From positions 1 to 21,331 of the forward strand of contig DHTF01000013.1 in NCBI GenBank assembly GCA_002411515.1: a DNA stretch of 21,331 bases, read 5' to 3'. The notes below the pieces were generated by a model. That model was not told where the DNA came from. It did not search any database and saw nothing but the letters and a program-made list of their open reading frames with translations. Source of the stretch: Proteiniphilum sp. UBA5267. Lineage in GTDB: Bacteria > Bacteroidota > Bacteroidia > Bacteroidales > Dysgonomonadaceae. Positions 1-9,433 of the stretch are shown piece after piece. The position numbers and the translations under genes are program-made. Positions within the stretch are counted from its first letter, which is position 1. Each line of letters opens with the position of its first letter.

Positions 1-636
1 ACCTGGAGGTTGACACAGTCGCATACCGTCAATGACAAATTGGTTAATTCAGATGCAAATTTTTCATTGCTTGCACCCAAGATTCCGTCACTTCCCCAGG
101 GAGCATTCGATGTATATGTGGGACTCAAAGAAGCCTATAATGACGAATTTACTTTTTATTATGACGGTAGTTACAAACACAGCACATCCGATGGTACCTC
201 TTTCGGTGGTATTGTTTATGCAATGATCTTGCAACAGATGGGATCATCCCAAATTACCAAAGTAGGTGGAAAAGCGGCGTTAGGGGCCGATCTTTTCGCT
301 TTGTCAACCTACACGCCTGATAAAAACACGACATTTGTATTGAATGAGAATGATGATTTCACCGTCCCTACCATCACGAAGTTTGCTACAGGCACGCAAC
401 CTCCCGGAATTCCTGTGGTGACCTATCCGGATGTGATGACATTGGATTTTCCCAACTCGAATGCATTCATCGGAATAAGGGATTTCCACCGAAGAGTAAT
501 TATGCAGGAGATCACGAACAACACCATGCGGTTGGTCATGTTTATGACTTTGGATCCCAAGGCTATATTCAGTCAAAACCCCTTGATTGCCTTAAGCACT
601 TCTGCCGCAATTCTAACATTCGAAGCAATTAATTAA
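1..636 (+). CDS. C-terminal part of an exported-type protein, possibly a lectin-like glycan-binding protein (5' truncated by window edge)
   Basis: The frame is open from base 1 (Thr-Trp-Arg before the TTG at base 10), so the true start lies upstream and the TTG is not credible as a start. About 211 residues are visible. The piece is rich in beta-strand-like stretches, with a segment reading NDEFTFYYDG and a C-terminal block of the type FIGIRDFHRRVIMQEITNNTMRL. Alternation of this kind is seen in the C-terminal beta-sandwich domains of surface glycan-binding or GH16-like proteins of Bacteroidota loci. No catalytic motif is visible. It ends 22 bp before the SusC gene, so the two are probably co-transcribed. 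It could be the binding-protein gene of this locus or the last gene of a neighbouring one. The family assignment is by general appearance only, while the coding status is fairly secure. Confidence 0.55.
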   Translation, partial: TWRLTQSHTVNDKLVNSDANFSLLAPKIPSLPQGAFDVYVGLKEAYNDEFTFYYDGSYKHSTSDGTSFGGIVYAMILQQMGSSQITKVGGKAALGADLFALSTYTPDKNTTFVLNENDDFTVPTITKFATGTQPPGIPVVTYPDVMTLDFPNSNAFIGIRDFHRRVIMQEITNNTMRLVMFMTLDPKAIFSQNPLIALSTSAAILTFEAIN

Positions 637-658
637 AACCTATTCAGACAATTTAGAC

Positions 659-3600
659 ATGAGAAATTTGCAAAAGGATCAAAATAAAGGACTGTATACA
701 GTTATTATCTCTGTTGCCTTACTTATCCTCTTTATGGGTAATGGCTACGCAGAGACAACCGATACCCGGCAAAACATTGTAAATGTTACGGGTACGGTTA
801 CATCAGCTACCGACGACATGCCGCTTATCGGCGTCAGCATCGTCGTAAAGGGAACAGCCGAAGGTACTGTGACCGATATGGAGGGGAATTACACAATCAA
901 TGTACCGTCCAATGCAACACTTGTTTTTTCCTATATAGGGTATATAACACAACAGATAGCTGTTGTAGGCCGTACGAATATCAGCATTGTCATGGAAGAG
1001 AGTACTGAAACGCTGAGTGAAGTAGTGGTTACAGCCCTCGGTATCGGTCGTGAAGAAAAATCACTTGGGTATTCGGTGGGGAAACTTGGATCCGAAGAAC
1101 TTGCCAAAGTGGTCCATGAGAACGTACTCACTTCGATGGCGGGAAAAGTAACGGGGGTGACCATCAATTCCACCGGAGGTACAGGATCTACAGTCAGCAT
1201 GATCATTAGGGGGGCTACCTCGATGAGTACCGATAACCAGCCTTTGTTCGTGATCGATGGGGTGCCGATGGGCAGTTCCGTAAACAATGTCGGAGGTTTT
1301 GGCAGCGGCAATCTGGTCGACTACGGGAATTCCATTTCGGATATCGATCCCGAAAGTATCGAAAGCATTTCCATCCTCAAAGGCCCAAGTGCAGCGGCCT
1401 TGTATGGCACACGTGCCGGTAACGGAGTGGTGCTTATCACTACGAAAAAATCGGATCGCAAAGGCGGAATGAAAGTGGAAGTGGTTTCAAATACCGTTTT
1501 CGATATCCCGTCAAAATACCTGGACCTGCAGAACCGCTTTGGCTTTGGTGCCAGGAGTTATACCGATACCTCCTTTCCCGGAGGGATCCTTCCTCCTTAC
1601 AGTCCTTCGGAACAGCTTGGGGCAGGACCGGAACTGAACAAGGGTTACTGGCAGGTTCAGCCGTTTGCACCACTCGATGCCAACGGTGTTCCGGTACCTA
1701 CGGAATTGGTTTCCTATCCCGATAACTATAAGAATTTTATTAATGGTAGTGCCATCACTACTACCAATAGTGTGGCGATATCAAGCAGCAGCGACAGGGT
1801 GAATTATCGGCTCGGCGTATCCAATATGACCAATAAAGGTTTGGTGCCCAACTCGGACCTTAACAGGAATAACCTGACCCTTGCGGCCACATCGGAAGTA
1901 GTAAAAGGGCTGAATGTAAGTACCGATATCAACTACTCACAGAACTGGGCCGATAACAGGCCGGCCACGCAGGAACGAGGTGCCAATCCTCTGCAGTGGG
2001 CTGCATGGACACCGCCCAATGTGGATATCCGCAAGATGAAAGATTATAAACTGGGAGGCAACGAAGTGCTTACTATTGGGAAAGGCTGGAATAATCCATA
2101 TTTCCTTGCATACGGCATCAATAATAGTTTTAAAAGGAACAGGCTTATCGGGAATGTTTCCGCTACCTGGGAGATAACCTCGCAATTGAGCCTTATGGGA
2201 AGATATGCGCTGAACAAGTCGGACGAAACAAGGGAAACGAAGATAGATCCCGGATATACCGGTGAACCCAATCAAGGAGCGTATGGTATCGTTACCAGCG
2301 AAAGCACTGAAACCAACGCTGATGTACTGGCTACCTATAAAAACCATTGGAATGACTTCTCCTTTGCAGCCTCTGCGGGAGGGAATCTTCTTTATTCCCA
2401 CTGGGCGAATGTCAGTAACTCATCCAAACCGGGCTCAGGACTGATTATCCCCTATCTGTATACGATCCAGAATATTGAAAGCAGCTCACTGAATTATTCC
2501 AATGCCCGTTACGAAAGAGCGATCAACAGCCTTTATGCAACGGCTAATCTGGGATGGAAGGACATGGTATACCTTGATCTGACGGCGAGAAACGACTGGG
2601 CCAGCACGCTTCCTGCAGAAAACAGATCCTATTTCTATCCTTCCGCCTCATTGAGCCTGCTGCTGAATAATTTAATCGATATGGGAAAGAACGTAAATCT
2701 TTTCAAGATAAGAGGTGGCATTGCCCAAGTAGGAAACGACACTTCGCCTTACAGCCTATATGCAACCTATTATAATGCAGGTCAATGGGGTGACGCCATC
2801 CGTCTTGGAAAGCCGGGGAACCTCCTAAATCCTATCCTTCTTCCCGAAGAGTCGAAATCCTATGAAGTGGGGATGGATCTGAAGATATTCAATAACCGGT
2901 TGCGGTTCGAAGGGACCTGGTACCGGGCGGATAACCGAAACCAGATTCTTAGCGTGCCGCTGGCCGGATCTGCGGGGTTCAACAGTATAAAGATCAATGC
3001 GGGTCTCTTGCAAAGCAAAGGCGTGGAATTGATGCTTGGCTTTACACCCATTGAAACCAAAGACTGGAGATGGGATCTGAATATGAATTTCACGAAGAAT
3101 AAGACATGGTTGCTGGAACTGTCGGAAGGTACTGATTTTGTCGAATTCTGGAATGAAGCCAGGGTGAGGAATGTTGCTTATGCAAAAGATGAATCTCTGG
3201 GCAGGGACGGGTTGATCGGTAACCTTTATACCCGGAAAATCTTGAGGGTGACCGACAAAAACTCTGAATATTACGGCTATCCGCTGTTACCGGAGAACGA
3301 CGAAGATGCCGAATGGCAGTCTGAAGACGACTATTCCAAAGGGGGCAATTACAACCCCAATTTCATTATGGGAGTCCAGACCTCTATCACCTACAAGAAT
3401 TTTACTTTGAGCATGACGTTCGACTGGCGGTCGGGCGGACAATATGTGTCCCAAACCTGGCGGTACCTGACCGAGGGGGTCGTGTCGAATACCTGGCTCA
3501 ACCAGTTGGTTACGCCGCCCGAAGGATTGGGGGGTGGTCCGAGCCAGGGACTTCGTGACTGGGTGGTAGCCAATGCCGAGAGGTTGATTTATACCAATAA

Positions 3601-4087
3601 TCCAAGGCCGGTCGGTGGACCTACCCCCGACTTCGGTGGATACTATAATGAATTTTATACCGGTATCGGGGCCTACGACGGGGTTTTTGCTCCTGGTGTG
3701 TATGGCCGGTATGACGATAACGGTAATTTTATACTTATCAAGGAAAATCTTGGCAATGAGGGTACCGAATTCAGACCCTATGCGATGAGCTACCCCTGGG
3801 ATATCGGAGAAGCCAATATTTTTGACGCGGATTACATTAAATTAAGAGAGATCGCGCTCAACTACAGGGTTCCCGACAAGACAGCCCAAAAACTGAAAAT
3901 GAGAGATCTGAACATTTCGGTATACAGCCGGAACATCATGCTTTGGGCGAAAAGCGCCGGCATGGGAATAGATCCGGAAAGGGCCTATCAATCGAGTGGT
4001 AACGGAAGTTTCAAGCAAGGCGTGGAACGTTTTAACGCCGAACCTTGGGTTGTTCCGGTTGGGTTTAAATTAAGTTTTACTTTTTAA
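659..4087 (+). CDS. susC: SusC/RagA-family TonB-linked outer-membrane transporter
   Basis: This 1142-residue protein is a TonB-dependent outer-membrane porin that imports oligosaccharides with its SusD partner. A signal peptide ends near residue 31 (GNGYA|ET). Residues about 41-113 form a carboxypeptidase-regulatory-like beta-sandwich (GTVTSA...GTVTDMEGNYTI). A TonB-box-like EVVVTALG follows at 121-128, then the plug domain, which includes the family hallmark LYGTRAGNGVVLITTKK. The rest is a 22-stranded-type barrel ending in an aromatic residue (KLSFTF), as expected for BAM-inserted proteins. There is no N-terminal STN domain, so it is unlikely to signal through an anti-sigma factor. Length is normal for the family. 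The SusD gene starts 13 bp downstream. The substrate cannot be read from the sequence. Confidence 0.97.
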   Translation: MRNLQKDQNKGLYTVIISVALLILFMGNGYAETTDTRQNIVNVTGTVTSATDDMPLIGVSIVVKGTAEGTVTDMEGNYTINVPSNATLVFSYIGYITQQIAVVGRTNISIVMEESTETLSEVVVTALGIGREEKSLGYSVGKLGSEELAKVVHENVLTSMAGKVTGVTINSTGGTGSTVSMIIRGATSMSTDNQPLFVIDGVPMGSSVNNVGGFGSGNLVDYGNSISDIDPESIESISILKGPSAAALYGTRAGNGVVLITTKKSDRKGGMKVEVVSNTVFDIPSKYLDLQNRFGFGARSYTDTSFPGGILPPYSPSEQLGAGPELNKGYWQVQPFAPLDANGVPVPTELVSYPDNYKNFINGSAITTTNSVAISSSSDRVNYRLGVSNMTNKGLVPNSDLNRNNLTLAATSEVVKGLNVSTDINYSQNWADNRPATQERGANPLQWAAWTPPNVDIRKMKDYKLGGNEVLTIGKGWNNPYFLAYGINNSFKRNRLIGNVSATWEITSQLSLMGRYALNKSDETRETKIDPGYTGEPNQGAYGIVTSESTETNADVLATYKNHWNDFSFAASAGGNLLYSHWANVSNSSKPGSGLIIPYLYTIQNIESSSLNYSNARYERAINSLYATANLGWKDMVYLDLTARNDWASTLPAENRSYFYPSASLSLLLNNLIDMGKNVNLFKIRGGIAQVGNDTSPYSLYATYYNAGQWGDAIRLGKPGNLLNPILLPEESKSYEVGMDLKIFNNRLRFEGTWYRADNRNQILSVPLAGSAGFNSIKINAGLLQSKGVELMLGFTPIETKDWRWDLNMNFTKNKTWLLELSEGTDFVEFWNEARVRNVAYAKDESLGRDGLIGNLYTRKILRVTDKNSEYYGYPLLPENDEDAEWQSEDDYSKGGNYNPNFIMGVQTSITYKNFTLSMTFDWRSGGQYVSQTWRYLTEGVVSNTWLNQLVTPPEGLGGGPSQGLRDWVVANAERLIYTNNPRPVGGPTPDFGGYYNEFYTGIGAYDGVFAPGVYGRYDDNGNFILIKENLGNEGTEFRPYAMSYPWDIGEANIFDADYIKLREIALNYRVPDKTAQKLKMRDLNISVYSRNIMLWAKSAGMGIDPERAYQSSGNGSFKQGVERFNAEPWVVPVGFKLSFTF

Positions 4088-4100
4088 TCGAAAGAATGTC

Positions 4101-5771
4101 ATGTATACATTAAAAAGACAGTTTTATCTTTTTTTAACGCTGCTCCTCGGATTGGTCGTTTCCTGCAGGGATCTGGATGAACTGAATATCAATCCGAACG
4201 GCGTGGATCCCGCCATCGCGGATGTAAACTTCCTGTTGCCCACGGTCGAAACCAATGTGGGACAAACTGTTTATAATATCGGCTTCGGTACCTTTTCGGG
4301 AATTATGCAACATACGCAGCAGACAGGCTGGTTCGGAGGTTACAACAATTACGATTGGAATACCCTTTCGCATAGCTGGAACGGCTTTTACAGCATTTTG
4401 ATGAACAATGACGAGTATTTCAGGAAGGCAGTAGAGCATAATTATGAGTTCCATGAGGGTGTGGCGCGGATCATGAGGGCGTATGTCTTCGGCCTGATCA
4501 CCGATATATGGGGAGACGCCCCCTATAAAGGCGCTCTCAAGGCCGAACAGGGATCAGCCCATTTTATGCCGGTTTTCGATCCGCAACAGGAGATTTACCA
4601 TGGCATCCTTGCCGACCTGGACACAGCGAATACGCTTTTGTCGAAAAGTGCGAATGAGTATCGCAATATCGTGCCCAAACAAGATGTGGTGTACAGGGGC
4701 GATGTCTCCAAATGGCAGAAATTTGCAAATTCACTGGCGTTACGGTACTATATGAGATTACAGGCCAAAGAACCCGCATTTGCTGAAGAAGGGATCAAGA
4801 GAATTGCCGGAGATCCTGCCAAATACCCGTTGATCAGGGTGGCCGGCGACGACGCGAACATCAGCTTCCCCGGAACGTCAGCTAGTGTTTCCAACCCGTT
4901 AAACATCGTTTACGATGCCAAGCCGGACGACGGTGCCTACATGCGGGTGAAAATGGGAAAGACATTGGTGGACATAATGAGGGACTACGATGATCCGCGC
5001 TTGGGTGTATGGGCCAATAAGATAGAAATCCCGCTGAAACTGGTTTCGGGGACAGGGATCGATCGTATCGTTGAGATTGATGACGCACATAAGGTCCGCG
5101 AAGTTTCACAGGATAAGGTGACCGCTTTTGAAGCCAATGGCATGAAGGTGGATTTTAACCCGGAATATGCGGGAGTGACCATTTCCCATCCGTTGGTGCA
5201 GATTTTCAATATGAACATCGCCAATGGCTCACAGGGAACCGTTAATCCCCATGCTTCCCATCTAAACGACCGGTATACGAAGACAACCGATCCCCTTGTG
5301 CTGATGAGATTGATATCTGCTGCAGAAATCAATCTGATACTTGCCGAAGCGGCATACCGGGGATGGATTTCAGGTGCTGCCGCCGGATATTATACCGACG
5401 GTGTGAGGGAATCGTTCAGGGCCTGGGGAGTGGAAGCTGAATTTGGCAATTACATTGAGAACGCATCTTACGACGGGCTGGAAAGTATTATTGAACAAAA
5501 ATGGATAGCTCATTGGAGTACAGCACAAGAGGCCTGGTTCGACTGGCGCAGGACCGGCTTGCCCGCTTTGCAGACAGGTCCGGCGGCAATGCGCCCGGTG
5601 ATTCCTGTCCGATGGTATTATCACACCGCTGATGAGATCGATAAAAACAGGGTAAATGCCGAGGCAGCCATCGGAAGACTGGAAGCAACGCCGTATCAGG
5701 GTACCGATCAATCCAAGAACAGCGCATGGTCGAAAATGTGGCTTCTCCAAGGAACCGGCAAGCCGTGGTAG
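4101..5771 (+). CDS. susD: SusD/RagB-family outer-membrane lipoprotein (SusD-like_2 type)
   Basis: This 556-residue surface lipoprotein caps the SusC barrel and binds the glycan. It has a signal peptide with lipobox VVSC and lipidated Cys22, followed by an acidic stretch (RDLDE) of the kind that directs lipoproteins to the cell surface in this phylum. The early LNINPNG and the later ITDIWGDAPY are characteristic of the SusD-like_2 branch. The remainder is the usual alpha-helical TPR-type scaffold. The C-terminal region (AAEINLILAEAAYRGW and EAWFDWRRTGLP) is also typical. Length is normal. It is adjacent to the SusC gene and certainly co-expressed with it. Ligand specificity is not predictable here. 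Confidence 0.95.
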   Translation: MYTLKRQFYLFLTLLLGLVVSCRDLDELNINPNGVDPAIADVNFLLPTVETNVGQTVYNIGFGTFSGIMQHTQQTGWFGGYNNYDWNTLSHSWNGFYSILMNNDEYFRKAVEHNYEFHEGVARIMRAYVFGLITDIWGDAPYKGALKAEQGSAHFMPVFDPQQEIYHGILADLDTANTLLSKSANEYRNIVPKQDVVYRGDVSKWQKFANSLALRYYMRLQAKEPAFAEEGIKRIAGDPAKYPLIRVAGDDANISFPGTSASVSNPLNIVYDAKPDDGAYMRVKMGKTLVDIMRDYDDPRLGVWANKIEIPLKLVSGTGIDRIVEIDDAHKVREVSQDKVTAFEANGMKVDFNPEYAGVTISHPLVQIFNMNIANGSQGTVNPHASHLNDRYTKTTDPLVLMRLISAAEINLILAEAAYRGWISGAAAGYYTDGVRESFRAWGVEAEFGNYIENASYDGLESIIEQKWIAHWSTAQEAWFDWRRTGLPALQTGPAAMRPVIPVRWYYHTADEIDKNRVNAEAAIGRLEATPYQGTDQSKNSAWSKMWLLQGTGKPW

Positions 5772-5836
5772 GATAAGTAGAACCAGGAACAAAAGACTTG
5801 AAATGATCTTAATTCTTATTTTAAAATTATAATCGT

Positions 5837-8017
5837 ATGAAATTAAACCAGATAGGCATGTTGATATGTCTCTTGTTTATAAAATCTGCTTTTGCGGGAA
5901 CAGTCAATCTGCCGGTGAAGGACCAACCTTATACGGTTCCGGTATCGATCAAGTATACATTATCTCCTAAATGGAAAGATGTCCGCTTCAGGAAATTAGT
6001 ATTGGACGGCGATAACAGCGTTTTTATACTGACCGATGCCGGCCTGTTCCGAGATTTTCCGGGGGAAATCATTTCCAAGGATCTCCGGTACGCCTCCCTG
6101 GCAGATAAATATCCTGTCGATATTTGTGTCCAGGAAGGGACTGGTTATCTCTATTATCTGTATCCCGACCGTTTCCTTACCAATAAATATGCCGGAGCAA
6201 TATGCGGCCTGCTGCCTGAAAACAAATACAGTCACGTGGCCGTAAACAGCAAGGATGACGTCTTGTTGATAGGGGAGCGGACGGGTGTGATGTATAACCG
6301 AAACACCAAGGTCAGGGAGTTGGGTCTTCCTCATGATGGGCTGGTCAGGGTGTATGTGTCGGATGACCAATTTTGGTATCTGTCTGCCACAGGCATCTAT
6401 TGGCTTGACCGTGACAAATGGGTGAGGATCCATTCCGGTAAAAACCTGACAGCAATGGCATTCAATGGGGATAAGATAGCCGTGGGTACCACGGATGGCT
6501 ATTACGTGATTGACCGGAGCGGAAAAATCGTTGAATCTCACAACAATAAGCTTCCCGTACCCCTTATTAACGTGATGTTGGCCGTGGATGGAAAGTATTG
6601 GTTTGCAACCGATCAGGGCGCTTTTGTCAAACAACCCGGGGGGTTCGACTATTACGCCTCCAAACGTTGGCTCGATCAGGACAAGATCATAGATATGGCC
6701 GCGGACAGCGACGGAAACCTTTACTTTTTAACCCCGGCCGGTTTGAACAAGGTGCAGTTTGAGCAGGAAACACTGGCTGAAAAAGCAGCGTTTCTGCAGG
6801 ACAACCTGCGCAAGTATCATCTCCGTTATGGTTTCTCATCCGCTTCGCGGTTGGTCGACCCGGACGATCCTGCCACCCTGCGCCTCGACGATGATGACAA
6901 TGACGGTTTATGGACCTCATTCTATCTGGGAAGTCAGGCATTCCGTTATGCCGTCACCAAAGAGGAGAAAGCCAAAGAGTATGTATGGGAATCATTCGAG
7001 GCTTTTGAAAGATTACTGACTATCCATCCCATAGAGGGATTTTCGGCAAGAACATTCGAGCGGACAGGTTATATAGCCGGAGACACCATCCCCTGGAGAC
7101 CCGCCCCCGACAAGAACTGGTGGTGGAAGGGAACCACCAGCACCGATGAGTTCGTGGGTTATCTGTTCGTCACTTCCGTGATAGACCAGTTTGTCGCGCA
7201 GACGCCGGAAGAGAAAAAACGGGTGGCGGACTATTTCGATGCTATCATGACCCATATCATCGCCAACGATTATTATTTTATCGATCATGATGGTAAACCC
7301 ACACTCTGGGGCAGATGGAATCCCGAGTATGTGAACTCTTTTGCCACCACCCAGTTCGACCGCAGGTTGAACAGCACATTGACCATCACGGGGTTGCAAT
7401 TGGCCTATAAACTCACCGGAAAAGAGATCTATAAGAGTGAGGCGTTTCGTATGATGGAAGAGCATGGATATCTGGATAATATGAAAATACCGATGGGCAA
7501 TATCCGTTTTACCCCGGGATTCCAGCACCAGGGAATCACTATGGGAGAGGACTGGAACCATTCTGATGATGAGATGGCATTCCTTACCTATTGGGTGTTA
7601 TACCATTATGCGTTTGACGATACCTTAAAGCGGGAATATGCGAAAATGATACGCGATCATTGGGAGATTGAGAAACCGGAACGCAATGCACTCTGGAACC
7701 TGCTGGCCTATGGAACATCGGGTGATATCGATCTGGAATCCACCCTCTGGTATCTGCAAGGGTTTCCAAAAGACCGTCGCCGTTATGTGGTGAAAAACTC
7801 ACACCGGAAAGACCTGGAATTTCTGCCGAAAGATGCCAGCACCAACTTCAGGGAGCAGACAACTACCCAACTTATCCCTAAAAGGGAACGGCCGCTGAAC
7901 AGGCATAATAATAACGAATTTATTATTGACGGAGGAAGGGGCACGCATCAGCAGCTTACCGGCGATGAGTTTCTGTTGCCTTATTGGATGGCGCGTTACC
8001 TTGATGTGATTCGATGA
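5837..8017 (+). CDS. Secreted two-domain protein: N-terminal beta-propeller plus C-terminal alpha-toroid; function unknown
   Basis: The 726-residue protein has a signal peptide ending near residue 20 (KSAFA|G). Residues about 45-305 carry repeated blade-like units, such as DGKYWFATDQGAFV at 251-264 and DGNLYFLTPAGLNKV at 292-306. These resemble the periplasmic sensor propellers of hybrid two-component systems, but no membrane segment or kinase follows. Residues about 310-726 are helical and rich in aromatic and acidic residues, with blocks RLDDDDNDGLW (349-359), STDEFVGYLF (435-444) and WNHSDDEMAFLTYW (573-586). This spacing suggests an (alpha/alpha) toroid like those of several glycoside hydrolases and lyases. 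I do not recognise a named enzyme family. It may be an uncharacterised glycan-active enzyme with a binding propeller. It starts 65 bp after the SusD gene. Confidence 0.75.
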   Translation: MKLNQIGMLICLLFIKSAFAGTVNLPVKDQPYTVPVSIKYTLSPKWKDVRFRKLVLDGDNSVFILTDAGLFRDFPGEIISKDLRYASLADKYPVDICVQEGTGYLYYLYPDRFLTNKYAGAICGLLPENKYSHVAVNSKDDVLLIGERTGVMYNRNTKVRELGLPHDGLVRVYVSDDQFWYLSATGIYWLDRDKWVRIHSGKNLTAMAFNGDKIAVGTTDGYYVIDRSGKIVESHNNKLPVPLINVMLAVDGKYWFATDQGAFVKQPGGFDYYASKRWLDQDKIIDMAADSDGNLYFLTPAGLNKVQFEQETLAEKAAFLQDNLRKYHLRYGFSSASRLVDPDDPATLRLDDDDNDGLWTSFYLGSQAFRYAVTKEEKAKEYVWESFEAFERLLTIHPIEGFSARTFERTGYIAGDTIPWRPAPDKNWWWKGTTSTDEFVGYLFVTSVIDQFVAQTPEEKKRVADYFDAIMTHIIANDYYFIDHDGKPTLWGRWNPEYVNSFATTQFDRRLNSTLTITGLQLAYKLTGKEIYKSEAFRMMEEHGYLDNMKIPMGNIRFTPGFQHQGITMGEDWNHSDDEMAFLTYWVLYHYAFDDTLKREYAKMIRDHWEIEKPERNALWNLLAYGTSGDIDLESTLWYLQGFPKDRRRYVVKNSHRKDLEFLPKDASTNFREQTTTQLIPKRERPLNRHNNNEFIIDGGRGTHQQLTGDEFLLPYWMARYLDVIR

Positions 8018-8065
8018 CGTGATGGTGTGTAATTCATTATAAAACTAAAAAATAAAATTGAACGT

Positions 8066-9421
8066 ATGAAGAGATTACTGTTTATTTTAACTGTCTATTT
8101 TTGCGTTATTGTTGGATTTGGCCAACAAGCGATTACGCCTGAAACGGCACTGGGTGCCTATGTCCGCAACGATGATCCTACGTGGGGATGGGAAGTGCGC
8201 AACAGATACCCAATCGATGACACGGAGGTCTATTCCTTGCTGTTCATCTCTCAGAAATGGCATGGGATGCTATGGAAGCATGAACTCATTGTCTTTGTTC
8301 CGCAATCTGTAAAACAGGACGGAGCACTCCTGTTTATTGACGGAGGGTCGGTAAATGACGGCATTCCCAAATTTTCGAAGGAGGATAATGCCTTGTTCAT
8401 GTTCCTCTCGGCCCTGGCCAACCGGAATAATGCCCTTGTATGTATATTGAAACAGGTGCCCAATCAACCCCTTTATGGCGGCTTGAAAGAAGATGCGTTG
8501 ATCTCCCATACGCTCAATGAGTTCAGGAAAGACAAAGATTACTCCTGGCCATTGCTTTTTCCTATGACGAAAACGGCGTACAAGGCCATGGATGCGGTGC
8601 AGGAATTTGCCGCGCGGCAATTGGACCGGCAGGTAAACCGTTTCCTGGTTTCAGGGGCATCGAAGCGGGGATGGACAACCTGGCTTACCGGGGCGCTTCA
8701 GGATCCACGTGTGGAAGCCATCGCTCCCATGGTGATTGAAATGCTGAACATGCCGGCCAGCCTGGATTATCAGAAACAGGTATACGGTGAATACAGTGAA
8801 GAGATCAATGATTATGTCAAACTGGAGATCCCGCAGGCAATCCATAGTGAATTTGGAAACGCTGTGGTACAGATGATAGACCCTTATTCCTACCGCGAAA
8901 AACTGACAATGCCCAAAATGATTTTTATGGGGACAAATGACCCTTATTGGGTTGTGGACGCCATTAAACACTATATCAACGATATTCCCGGGCATAACCT
9001 GTTGCATTACGTTCCCAACGCAGGCCACGGTTTGGGAGATAAGAAGCAGGCTTTTGCAGCGCTCGGTTCGTTCTTCGCCCATATGCTGGACAAGACGGAT
9101 TATCCTGCCTGTGAGTGGAGCCTGACGGGGAAAGGTAAAAATATTGACCTGAAGGTGAAAGCCTCTCCCGATAACTTGGTAGGGGCTACTCTATGGAAAT
9201 CGGTCTCGGACAGCAGGGATTTCCGTAAAGCGACCTGGACCAAAAGCGACATACAGCTGAATGCCAAGAACAGGTCGGCTGTCGACCTCAGGATTCAATA
9301 TCCGAAAAAAGGATTCCAAGCCTTTTATGTGGACCTGGTCTATAAAGATCCTCATGGCGACGAATACACGGTCAGTACACGGACCTTTGTCTCGGACAAC
9401 AAAAAAGTATTTGTAGAGTAA
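8066..9421 (+). CDS. Secreted PhoPQ-activated pathogenicity-related (PqaA-type) alpha/beta hydrolase
   Basis: The 451-residue protein matches the PhoPQ_related family in layout: signal peptide (cleavage near residue 19), an opening motif TALGAYVRNDDPTWGWEV, a nucleophile elbow GASKRG with Ser199, an acid loop GTNDPYW with Asp292, and a histidine loop PNAGHGLG with His321. These three residues are the probable catalytic triad. The elbow is followed by the family-typical WTTWLTGA. A C-terminal beta-rich stretch (about 345-451) resembles the accessory domain of the family. True substrates of the family are poorly known. In this locus an esterase or acyl-hydrolase role on substituted glycans is a reasonable inference. 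It lies 48 bp after the preceding gene. Confidence 0.88.
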   Translation: MKRLLFILTVYFCVIVGFGQQAITPETALGAYVRNDDPTWGWEVRNRYPIDDTEVYSLLFISQKWHGMLWKHELIVFVPQSVKQDGALLFIDGGSVNDGIPKFSKEDNALFMFLSALANRNNALVCILKQVPNQPLYGGLKEDALISHTLNEFRKDKDYSWPLLFPMTKTAYKAMDAVQEFAARQLDRQVNRFLVSGASKRGWTTWLTGALQDPRVEAIAPMVIEMLNMPASLDYQKQVYGEYSEEINDYVKLEIPQAIHSEFGNAVVQMIDPYSYREKLTMPKMIFMGTNDPYWVVDAIKHYINDIPGHNLLHYVPNAGHGLGDKKQAFAALGSFFAHMLDKTDYPACEWSLTGKGKNIDLKVKASPDNLVGATLWKSVSDSRDFRKATWTKSDIQLNAKNRSAVDLRIQYPKKGFQAFYVDLVYKDPHGDEYTVSTRTFVSDNKKVFVE

Positions 9422-9433
9422 TGGCTGATTTTT

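Noticed and set aside
10..636. TTG at base 10 as a start codon
   Set aside because: The frame is open through base 1 with a plausible protein sequence and there is no signal peptide after the TTG, so the gene is simply cut by the window edge.
5772..5836. Possible promoter before the propeller/toroid gene (TTG with TATTTTAA)
   Set aside because: The spacing is too short (about 16 bp) and the -7 match is weak; short operon spacing makes read-through more likely.
5996..6634. Long open frame on the - strand (212 codons)
   Set aside because: It is fully inside the propeller-coding part of the + strand gene and has no credible domain or start context.
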